Of a DNA stretch of 8,105 nucleotides, positions 1 to 7,400 are shown in pieces; position 1 is the stretch's first letter; every line of letters begins with the position of its first letter. The translations under genes and the position numbers were made by a program. The notes under the pieces were generated by a model, which worked only from the letters and a program-made list of their open reading frames with translations, was not told where the DNA came from and searched no databases. The stretch spans positions 1 through 8,105 of the forward strand of contig CAYGZM010000165.1 of the NCBI GenBank assembly GCA_964354365.1. The letters are read 5' to 3'. Origin of the DNA: CAYGZM01 sp964354365 (GTDB taxonomy: Bacteria > Planctomycetota > Phycisphaerae > Sedimentisphaerales > Anaerobacaceae).

Positions 1-324
1 GAATTCCCACAAGGGTTGCGCATTGTGCGCCGCCAGAGCACAGTCGAAGGGTACGTGACGATCCGTCCCGGCGCCAATGCCGTCCAGGTGGGGCCATGCG
101 TGGCTGTGGCCGATGCTGGTCCGCCTTTATTATCTGATGCATTGAGCCGCTGCCGGGGCAAGATGGTCTTCATGGACTTGCCAAAGGGGAATGTCGATGC
201 TATGAGGTTTGTTGAAGCGGCCGGACTGAGGATCCAGCGGTGTTTCACAAGAATGTACTATGGCAAGAGGGTCGATGAGAACATAACGGCATTGTGGGCC
301 AGTTCAGGCCCTGAAAAAGGATAG
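1..324 (+). CDS. GNAT-family N-acetyltransferase, C-terminal part (5' truncated)
   Basis: The frame is open from the first base (GAA TTC CCA) to a TAG at 322-324, giving 107 codons with no start inside the window that must be real; a TTG at 16 is possible, but the frame continues upstream, so this is most likely the tail of a longer gene. The visible part resembles the C-terminal domain of YitH-like GNAT acetyltransferases (Acetyltransf_18 type): a Gly-Tyr strand followed by a 'RPGANAVQVGPCVA' segment, then a helix, a 'VFMDLP' strand, an N-x-x-A helix, a 'GLRIQRCFTRMYYGK' stretch and a short tail. Such enzymes transfer acetyl from acetyl-CoA to an amine; the substrate cannot be told from this fragment. 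The N-terminal acetyl-CoA-binding domain is outside the window. It converges with the large minus-strand gene ending at 527. The family call rests on pattern recall, not on a search. Confidence 0.75.
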   Translation, partial: EFPQGLRIVRRQSTVEGYVTIRPGANAVQVGPCVAVADAGPPLLSDALSRCRGKMVFMDLPKGNVDAMRFVEAAGLRIQRCFTRMYYGKRVDENITALWASSGPEKG

Positions 325-526
325 TGCACGGTTGAGTATATCGGCGTTGCTCTTGTGCGGTTTCAGGGATCTATCTACACTCGCTGGTCTTGCATTCTGG
401 GCACGTTTATCGACACGGCAAAGAATGACAGGAATGCTAATGAGTTCTGCAAAATTGCAGGTAATCAACAAACGATTTTTTCTTTTCTAAGCAGTCCTGA
501 CCTGCAATTTTGCAGAAGCCTGCGGG
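325..526. other. Intergenic gap between convergent genes
   Basis: About 200 bases lie between the stop of the acetyltransferase and the stop of the minus-strand gene. No convincing ORF is present: an 86-codon frame on the plus strand (355-615) runs into the coding region of the opposite gene and resembles nothing known to me. No classic GC-rich hairpin followed by a T-run was seen after either stop. The only clear structure is the inverted repeat at 445-517. Confidence 0.6.
445..517. repeat. Perfect 18-bp inverted repeat with palindromic arms
   Basis: The left arm (445-462, TTCTGCAAAATTGCAGGT) is the exact reverse complement of the right arm (500-517), with a 37-nt T-rich interior (463-499). 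Each arm also contains its own dyad, CTGCAA-2nt-TTGCAG, at 447-460 and 502-515, centred 55 bp apart. The element starts about 10 nt beyond the stop of the minus-strand gene and lies between two convergent genes. As RNA it could form a long stem on either strand and might protect or end transcripts, though no T-run follows the outer side of the stem on either strand. The twin 14-bp dyads could equally be protein-binding sites or a small mobile palindromic element. The repeat itself is certain; its role is unknown. Confidence 0.85.
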
Positions 527-3500
527 CTAATTACCTAATGCTGGGACTATCTCCCACGCGAAAACGGTTCGAGGGGCAAATTCGATCTGAGTCTGATCAT
601 TTGCTTGAATGGTGAACCTGGCTTCGGGCGCGCCGGGCGTGATCCTGGTCACTTTTAGTGTCTTGCTGAGAAGGTTGTATTCCTTGGGATTGAATTGGAC
701 CTTGGTAGTCAGTCCCTGGTCGGAGACATTCACAAATAGCAATATCGCCTTGTTCTCGCGTTGAAGTTGCCAGGAGCCAGTCATGATTGCAGGAGTAGTA
801 ATAGGCCATTCGCCGCGCCACTGCCAATCCGCCGTAACTTTCGGGATTTCGCCGATTAGTTTGGGTGGCCGGGTCATCTGTCCGGCATAGAAATACTTTT
901 TCAGCCGCCAGCGCAGTTGAACGCAGTCTCGCAGGAATTGTCCGCAGTCAGGACGCTTGATAATCTCCGGACCGAACCAGCCAATCTGCTCTCCAAACAC
1001 CAGTTGTTGTCCGGCCTTCATGCGATTGGCGAGATCTTGACTGGGCCCTTCCCTGTAAGCCCGCCCGAACATCTGTATGGCGCCGCCATAGACGGCGGGA
1101 AACGCAGGCACCATATTCTGCTCCTGCCAGTGCCAGGTCAGGTAACCATCGAACCACTTGATGTAAGGCTCAGCGTTACACTCAGTTGTCAGCATACATT
1201 CGACCGGTTTAGCGGCACGGATTGCATCGAGCATCTTCCAATAGCCTTCTGTCCACCAGTGGCCGCCGCCCAGGGGATGACCGTGGGACTTATCGAAGCA
1301 CAGCCTGGGCTGCGCCGCGGCAATCTGGTCGATATACACGCCGTTCAAGCCGTATTCATTGAAGAGCCGTAGGACAATATCCCTCACCCGGCTTTGCCAT
1401 AGTGGCGTCGATGGGCACATGGCGGCCAGTTGGACACTGTTGCCGTCGGATTCCTTGCTGCCGTAGCTTTCGGTATATGGATTGCCTGCTTCATCTTTGG
1501 TTGCTGCTGCCAAAGCAACAGAAGTAAACTGCCAGTCCTCGGAACCTTTGTCGTGTGTATCCCAGAGCCGGCCATTTATGTAGGGCATCGCATAGACCCC
1601 CGCCCCCTTTAGCTCTTCCACACCTTCGGCAAAACCGTCCTTGGGCGGAAAATAGTGGGGATAGTCGTTATCGAAAGGAATCTGATGCCAGTTGTACCAG
1701 TGGAATCCGACCGGGACCCCGAACTCTTCAGCAAAGACCTTCAACTGTGGAACGCAATCGGAGGCAGGACCGCCGGTCAATGCCCACACCGGCAACTGCC
1801 GCATCCATTGGGGCGTGTCGCTTCGGCCATCCGGCCCCAATTGCGGCCACCATTTTGCCTCACGGCTTACCCACTCTCGGTAGATTGTGGCAGCGTCAAA
1901 CCAGTCTCCCCGCAGTAATTGCAGTCTTGCCTCCCCGGGCAGTTCGAAATCAGCGCCTGCCTGCCCCATATCAGGAACAGGGTGTTCGAATCTGAAAGCG
2001 ACCGCACGCTGGTCCGGCTGACCTTGGGCAAGAATGTCCTTGGTGGAGCCAAAGGGGTCGTGCGTGCCGACATAAAGACCTGTTCGGCCGGCCGCATCGT
2101 AGGCGGCCATGTATTGCATGCATGTCCAGCCGCTTGGGTAGGTTCCGCCCCGTCTGTCTGCCGTGTTCCACATGTCCGACAGTTCAATCCCTGCTGTGTG
2201 CGGCAGAAATACACTTGAGCCTTCACCCAGATACCTCACCGTAACCTGGGGGAAGACTACCCGCCACAGACTCAATTGTTTACTATCATTCGTTACCTGC
2301 AGATCCCACGTCAGCGCGTTGTCTTTGTTGTCGCTAAGGAGCTTGACTTCAACACTGATTCCGTTCAGACGGTCATCGATAGGCTCCTGAAAAGTCATAA
2401 CACGCACCCCTGAAGCGTCAACGCCTGACACATCCGCCCGATGCCAACCCGAATCGGCTGCAAGTGTCAGGTGCTCCTTCTTTTCGCCATGACGCAGTTC
2501 CAGGCAGAACAGTGGAGGACTATCCGGAGCAAGCAGCTCCTGCCCGGCGCTCTCGTCGAACAAACTCAGCACACGCAGGCCCTGTTCCGCCTTCTCCAGA
2601 ACCAGATTCAGATCGCCTGCCTGAACCCGCGTCCAGCTGGATAGAAAGCGGCCCTGCGCGATGTCCGCTGCTTGTTCAAGCCGTCCGGCTGCTTCCAGTT
2701 GTCTGGCCATGGCTTCACGCCATTTGCCGATATCCTTGCTGCCGGCCGAATTGATGGCATTCCGCACGTCAGCGGTCGTAACGAGAACATTCGCCGCAGC
2801 CGGGGCCTGGTCTATCAAGGCCCGTATCTCTTTGACTGGCTGATCGGCCGAGCCGATCCAGAGCCAGGCAGAAAAGCTTGTCCGTGCTTTCGACCATCCG
2901 CTCCAGGCCCGATCCCCCTGCGCGTGCAGGTACGTACCGTAGCCCCCGCGACCGTCGTGGAAGATCAAGCCGCCGCAGTCGAACATCGCTATAGCATCGC
3001 GTCCTTCGATCAGGGCCCCCCATTTCGCTGCGTTATGGCTCTTGCCCGTGGCCTGGAAGCCCCCTTCACTCAGCGGCTCCCCGCCTGCCCAGCTCTTGAA
3101 GTCCTCCCCGGGAAAATTCAGCTCCAGGAAATGCAACTCGTTCCACTCGAACTGCCCAGTCTGTCTGACCTCTGCCGTCACAAATACGAGTGGCAGATCA
3201 TGAAGATATATCCAAGTATAGGTTGCCTCGGGTTTGGATGCCGGAGGCTTGCCCTCGGAGTTGACATACCCGGCCCTAACACGCACGGCCGTACAGAGGG
3301 GACCTGTCGTGAGGCATTCAACAAAAGCGGCCTTGTCGTTTTGGAGGGTGAAGCCGCCGAGCTCTCTATGATGAACTCGATCCTGCCATCGGAAGTTGTC
3401 AAACACCTTCCCCGTTTCCCGAAAGACAATCTTTGCAGGCAGACCACCCCTCTTGGGATCATGGAAGATGGTGTAGTAGGGTGTCTCGATGGATTCAAGT

Positions 3501-3877
3501 CCGATGGACGGCTCAGGCTCGGAGCCGAATTCCAGTTTGAGATCACTTCTCTTGTTCGGGCTTAGTCGGGCGATTATGAATCCGGTGAGACGTCCCTGCG
3601 AGTCGAAATCGGCATCCGGAATGAACTGGAAGGGTACAGAATTGCCCTTTTCGTCGATGGCTGTAATTCGGCCGGATTCTACTGGATCAGTACCGGAAGT
3701 GCGGACCGCAGGGGTAAGATCCACCTGTCCTGTGACCAGACCATGTTGCGGCACCCTGTCAACAAGAAGAAGTGCCTGGTCAGCACACAGCCTGCCTGCT
3801 ATGAGCAACCACAATGTCAAGGACACAAAAGAAGCTCGGAAAACGGTGTTTTTATCCATTTGCCTATTCGTAATCAT
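527..3877 (-). CDS. Secreted DUF6259-like, glycoside-hydrolase-like protein
   Basis: This is an exported protein of about 1116 residues. The ATG at 3877 is preferred because GGAG lies 8 nt upstream and it yields a signal peptide: a basic start, a hydrophobic core near residues 16-27 (FVSLTLWLLIAG) and a likely cut after Leu-Cys-Ala at 32. The frame stays open to an ATG at 4012, but that would bury the signal; an ATG at 3859 is an alternative. Residues 35-345 look like beta-sandwich modules. Residues 525-865 match my recollection of DUF6259 ('GLYVGTHDPFG' near 600). A TIM-barrel-like stretch covers roughly 690-930, with HWYNW at 726-730, GVYIDQ containing Asp850, an HGHPLGGGHWW loop at 865-875 and TTECNAEPY containing Glu899. 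The last ~100 residues look like a beta-sandwich. Asp850 and Glu899 sit at strand ends as glycosidase acids do, so polysaccharide cleavage is plausible; the substrate and the catalytic role are inference. No frameshift is seen. Its 5' side is divergent from the giant gene at 4429. Confidence 0.8.
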   Translation of the reverse strand: MITNRQMDKNTVFRASFVSLTLWLLIAGRLCADQALLLVDRVPQHGLVTGQVDLTPAVRTSGTDPVESGRITAIDEKGNSVPFQFIPDADFDSQGRLTGFIIARLSPNKRSDLKLEFGSEPEPSIGLESIETPYYTIFHDPKRGGLPAKIVFRETGKVFDNFRWQDRVHHRELGGFTLQNDKAAFVECLTTGPLCTAVRVRAGYVNSEGKPPASKPEATYTWIYLHDLPLVFVTAEVRQTGQFEWNELHFLELNFPGEDFKSWAGGEPLSEGGFQATGKSHNAAKWGALIEGRDAIAMFDCGGLIFHDGRGGYGTYLHAQGDRAWSGWSKARTSFSAWLWIGSADQPVKEIRALIDQAPAAANVLVTTADVRNAINSAGSKDIGKWREAMARQLEAAGRLEQAADIAQGRFLSSWTRVQAGDLNLVLEKAEQGLRVLSLFDESAGQELLAPDSPPLFCLELRHGEKKEHLTLAADSGWHRADVSGVDASGVRVMTFQEPIDDRLNGISVEVKLLSDNKDNALTWDLQVTNDSKQLSLWRVVFPQVTVRYLGEGSSVFLPHTAGIELSDMWNTADRRGGTYPSGWTCMQYMAAYDAAGRTGLYVGTHDPFGSTKDILAQGQPDQRAVAFRFEHPVPDMGQAGADFELPGEARLQLLRGDWFDAATIYREWVSREAKWWPQLGPDGRSDTPQWMRQLPVWALTGGPASDCVPQLKVFAEEFGVPVGFHWYNWHQIPFDNDYPHYFPPKDGFAEGVEELKGAGVYAMPYINGRLWDTHDKGSEDWQFTSVALAAATKDEAGNPYTESYGSKESDGNSVQLAAMCPSTPLWQSRVRDIVLRLFNEYGLNGVYIDQIAAAQPRLCFDKSHGHPLGGGHWWTEGYWKMLDAIRAAKPVECMLTTECNAEPYIKWFDGYLTWHWQEQNMVPAFPAVYGGAIQMFGRAYREGPSQDLANRMKAGQQLVFGEQIGWFGPEIIKRPDCGQFLRDCVQLRWRLKKYFYAGQMTRPPKLIGEIPKVTADWQWRGEWPITTPAIMTGSWQLQRENKAILLFVNVSDQGLTTKVQFNPKEYNLLSKTLKVTRITPGAPEARFTIQANDQTQIEFAPRTVFAWEIVPALGN

Positions 3878-3885
3878 ACAGTCAT

Positions 3886-3889
3886 CTCC
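3886..3889 (-). promoter_or_regulatory. Ribosome binding site choosing the start at 3877
   Basis: On the minus strand GGAG is followed by 8 nt and then ATG at 3877. This spacing is good for a Shine-Dalgarno site and favours 3877 over the in-frame ATGs at 4012 and 3859. A second ATG directly after GGAG is out of frame and stops after three codons. Confidence 0.55.
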
Positions 3890-3906
3890 AAGTCCGTTTG
3901 CACAAG

Positions 3907-3936
3907 ATTCTAACAGTTGAAATAGACTCACAGCAA
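3907..3936 (-). promoter_or_regulatory. Weak candidate promoter for the minus-strand gene
   Basis: On the minus strand TTGCTG (3936-3931) and TAGAAT (3912-3907) are separated by 18 nt. The -10 box matches the sigma-70 consensus in 5 of 6 positions, the -35 box in only 3. Transcription would begin roughly 20-25 nt before the start codon at 3877. This is a weak call made by eye. Confidence 0.25.
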
Positions 3937-4138
3937 CAAAACTCTGGGAGTTGGCGCTCCACCTTCGGTGGAAGAGGTCATTGAAAACGGTGCTCAATTT
4001 TGACTTTTTCATAACTCATTGATGAGACAGGGCTTATGAAATGGGCATTTTTGCTGAATTGGCAGATAGCGAGCCCTTCAGTTGTAGTGGGGTGGTATGT
4101 GCCCCAAATGGTCAAATGGCCTGACCGGCTGGCTGTCT

Positions 4139-4194
4139 GGCGCTTGCGGTATGTGGGATGGCAACGTAGGCGGTCCGCAACGGCGCCTGTTTTT
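4139..4194 (+). terminator. Terminator-like hairpin with T-run, upstream of the plus promoter
   Basis: GGCGC-TTGCGG (4139-4149) pairs with CCGCAA (4175-4180) and GCGCC (4183-4187), leaving a 2-nt bulge (4181-4182) and a 25-nt loop. The 11-bp GC-rich stem is followed by TGTTTTT (4188-4194). This resembles an intrinsic terminator on the plus strand; no T-run follows it on the minus strand. The loop is long for a terminator. No gene precedes it on the plus strand, so it may insulate the promoter 4 nt downstream or end a small RNA. Paired by hand. Confidence 0.4.
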
Positions 4195-4197
4195 CCC

Positions 4198-4226
4198 TTG
4201 ACATTTGTCTGCGCACAGTATATGCT
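4198..4226 (+). promoter_or_regulatory. Sigma-70-type promoter for the giant plus-strand gene
   Basis: A perfect -35 box TTGACA (4198-4203) is followed by an ideal 17-nt spacer (4204-4220) and TATGCT (4221-4226), which matches TATAAT in 4 of 6 positions. Transcription would start near 4233, giving a leader of about 195 nt before the ATG at 4429. The assignment assumes that the host uses a housekeeping sigma factor with the usual consensus. Confidence 0.5.
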
Positions 4227-4358
4227 CATTATGTATCATGAAGAAGGGGCGAGGGGTATCCCTTTTCCGAAGTCTAGATCCTTCTTTAGAGGAAGCTCAT
4301 CCTTGCCGAACTGCGAGCGTCGCCAGAACCTGAACAAAACGTGTTTTTTAACAGAGGG

Positions 4359-4424
4359 ATGAAGAAGCTTTGCGGATCATCGTTTGAGAATTTCGCCAAT
4401 CCTTGGTGCTTGAGCGTCTCGTGA
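4359..4424 (+). CDS. Possible 21-codon leader peptide (uncertain)
   Basis: Within the leader, AGAGGG precedes an ATG at 4359 that opens a 21-codon frame (MKKLCGSSFENFANPWCLSV, then Ser) closing with TGA at 4422-4424. The main gene's ATG lies 4 nt after that stop. A ribosome ending here could restart at 4429 and so couple translation. There is no run of one amino acid that would suggest classic attenuation, and such short frames often occur by chance. It is recorded because the spacing is suggestive and the main gene has a poorly spaced ribosome site. Confidence 0.2.
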   Translation: MKKLCGSSFENFANPWCLSVS

Positions 4425-4428
4425 GGGG

Positions 4429-7400
4429 ATGAGTCTGACGAAAAGACCTGTTATCACTGCATTTCTTGTTTTTCTGACCCTAAGCTATGCCTTTGGGACG
4501 AGTTCTGTATTGGCGGGAGACCAGAGAACTCTCGACATATCATCCACCCCTGGGGGCTCCGTGACCAATCCAGGTGAAGGAGCTTTTCAGTATGACGACG
4601 GGAGTGAGGTTACAATCGCAGCGATTGCGGATTTGAATTACCACTTCGTGGGGTGGGCAGGCTCAGCGGTGGACGCGGGCAAGGTAGCTGATGCGAACTC
4701 GGCAGATACCACGGTCACACTGGATGCGGATTACACGCTGCAAGCTAACTTTGCGATAGACCGGCGGACGTTGACTGTATCTTCTACGGCGGGCGGATCG
4801 GTATCTGTGCCTGGCGAAGGCTCGTTCGAATATAATCACGGGGCCGAGGTTCCAATCACCGCAGCGGCTGATCTTTACTACCACTTTCTCGGTTGGACCG
4901 GCACCGCGGTGGATGCAGATGCGGTCACAGACCCGGACTCTTCGATCACCACGGTCAGGATGGATGCGGATTATGACCTGCAGGCGCACTTCGTTGTTTC
5001 TGATCCGATTTTCTTTGTCAGTCCCACGCCCGATGACGGAGAGACAATCACAGACTCTGCGGTTGATATAAACATCATGATAGTGGAGCCCAATTTGACC
5101 GACGTGACATTTGATTGGAACGGATGCGGCTACACGCTCTACGACGACTCTCTTGTATTGATGTTCAACTTTGACAATGTGTCTGCCCTCGGGGAGGATT
5201 ACAGCGTTCCTTGCGGCCTGGTGAAGGACCTTTCATTGGCCGGCAACGATGGCTATCTGAGCGATCCGCTTTGTTCTTCGGAGAAGGTCCCCGTTTGGAT
5301 TCCTAACGGCAGATATGGAGGCGCTTTTGACTTTACGGGCAACGGGTCAACGCAAGGGCAGAGTATTCTTGTGTACCATTCAGACTCATTGAACCCTGGT
5401 AGCGGTGATTTCGCGATAACATTCTGGATTCTGACCAGGGACGACGATGACGGAGACGTTATAAGAAAAGGTTCTACCTATACGGCGGGCACATGGTACA
5501 AAGTCGAGCACGCACCGAGCGGTCCTACGGACTATATCTACTGGGAACTCAATACAGATGGAACAGACGCTTCCGTCTATTCCACAGATGTGTACAACGA
5601 CAACAAATGGCATTTCGTGTTTGCCCAGAGAAAGAACGGTCCCGGGGGTGACGTGGCCGAATTATGGATTGACGGCGTGCTCAATGGAACCGATTCCGTT
5701 TCCGGGAGCATCTTGAATAATGCGAATCTTGCAATAGGAAGCAAGAACACCCAGGACGATGACTTCATCAATTCCTCGGTGGATGAGGTCAGGATATACA
5801 TGAGGTCTTTTAGTCCTGCTGCGATACGGCAGTTCTATAACTCCAATCTAAGCAAGTACGATGCACACAAATGGGCCCTTTACGTGAATCAGTCCGACCT
5901 GGCTGAAGGAACATATACATATCAGGCCTTTGCCTCCGATATTGAAGGGCAAAATAATGCCACAGAGCAAAGGACACTCAATGTCTATCTGCCCCGATCT
6001 CCGACCGTATATCTAAATTCACCTTCTGATGGGGCTGTCAGGAATTCCACTGCCGTGACATTCACGTGTTCCGCGTCAGACCCTGTAGGACTTCTCGACG
6101 CCGCGCTTTACGTCGGCTATTCACCACAGACAGTCACTTTCAGCGGTCCGAATCAGACCGATGATGCTGAGATTTCTGCTGATGACCCGAACAGCAATTA
6201 CGGCGGCGAATATCTCTCCGGCATAAATGTCGATGGCTCCAACCCACATTGTCACGCTGTGATTGAATTCCCAGATATTGTCGGTATGGCTCCGGGGCAA
6301 GTGCCTGCCGGTGCAACGATTGTGTCTGCTGTCTTGAAGGTCCATTGTTTTGGAGACGGTAATCCCACAAAACTGTACCGTCTGACAGAGGACTGGGCTG
6401 AAAATAAAGTGACCTGGAACAACCGCCAGGATAGCCTGCCGTGGACGAATCCAGGCGCCGACGGTCCCGGCTCCCACGCTGGCATTGCAATTGAGGGGGA
6501 CTTCAGCCAAACAGGCTGGCGAACAATAGACATAACCGAGTTTGCCCAGGATTGGAGTGACGGCCTGCCGAACTATGGGGTCGTTCTCGTTGATACCGGT
6601 AGTAATGGTGTGGATTTTGACAGTAGTGAGTCGGCCAACCCGCCGCTTCTGACGATCATGTATGTCAGCGCATGGGAGCAGAGAGGATATGTGGAACTGA
6701 GCGGCACAGACGCTACAATTACGTTTGACCCTGTCAGCCTGGCCGATCAGCACGCCTACACTTGGAACTGTCTCATTAGAAATACTTCCTTGCTTGAAGG
6801 CTGGGCTCCTGTTGATTTTCAACTTATGGTGGATACTCAATGCCCGGATGAGCCGGTATTGGTTGGTCCGAGCGATGGTGAAGTCAACGTTCCCCGCTCT
6901 CCTACTCTGGAGGTCGGCGTCAGTGATCATCAGGGTGATACCCTGGATGTTACATTCTACGGCCGACAAGTCTCCGGAACCACAGACTTCACGATCGTTG
7001 TCCTGCCGGATACGCAAGGTTACTCAGCGTCCGCGGACAATGCGCAGATCTTTACAGCCCAAACACAGTGGATCGTGGACAATCTTTCTTCCCGCAATAT
7101 TATCTTCGTGAGCCACGAGGGAGACATTGTGCAGGACGCGAATAGCACGATCCAATGGGATCGCGCAAGAGAGAGTATGAGTGTGCTGGATCCAGGGTTA
7201 TGGAATCTTTCAGACCTTAATCTACCCGACCCATTGATCCCCTATGCGGTACTGCCTGGCAATCACGATCAACCTACGGCGCCACCATCGGGCTTCTACA
7301 ACCTGTACTTTCCGTACACTCACTATGAAAGTCGAGGCCTCCGCTGGTACGGTGACCATTACCCCGAGACAGGCAACGACAACAGCTACCAACTGTTCTC

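Larger units (their letters stand above)
3878..4428. other. Shared intergenic region of two divergent secreted-protein genes
   Basis: This 551-base stretch separates the two large divergent genes. By eye it holds a ribosome site and weak promoter for the minus gene (to 3936), a small hairpin at 3958-3972 (6-bp stem, 3-nt loop), a terminator-like hairpin at 4139-4194, a good plus-strand promoter at 4198-4226 and an approximately 195-nt leader. A 108-codon plus frame at 4036-4362 spans terminator and promoter, is rich in Arg and Trp and resembles no protein I know, so it is not called. No riboswitch class was recognised in the leader and no tRNA was seen. Between about 3973 and 4138 nothing was identified. 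Confidence 0.6.

Noticed and set aside
1..6. EcoRI site (GAATTC) exactly at the window start
   Set aside because: It could reflect a restriction-cut clone end, but a single hexamer at an arbitrary window edge proves nothing.
2672..3565. 297-codon plus-strand open frame
   Set aside because: It lies wholly inside the minus-strand DUF6259-like gene, its translation shows no recognisable domain or signal peptide, and the opposite strand has strong family resemblance.
3958..3972. Small hairpin with a 6-bp stem and 3-nt loop upstream of the minus-strand gene
   Set aside because: It is short, has no T-run on either side and no recognisable partner sequence, so it is noted only inside the intergenic entry.
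3878..4012. Upstream extension of the minus-strand gene to an ATG at 4012
   Set aside because: It would add 45 residues before the signal peptide; GGAG sits at the right distance from the ATG at 3877.
4036..4362. 108-codon plus-strand frame in the intergenic region
   Set aside because: It crosses both the terminator-like hairpin and the promoter, has no good ribosome site that I can see and matches no known protein pattern.
4233..4428. Riboswitch in the leader of the giant gene
   Set aside because: I compared it by memory with cyclic-di-GMP and other common classes and found none of their conserved cores.
6121..7017. 298-codon minus-strand open frame
   Set aside because: It is antisense to the DNRLRE and phosphoesterase region, where the plus-strand motifs are clear; its own translation looks like no known family.
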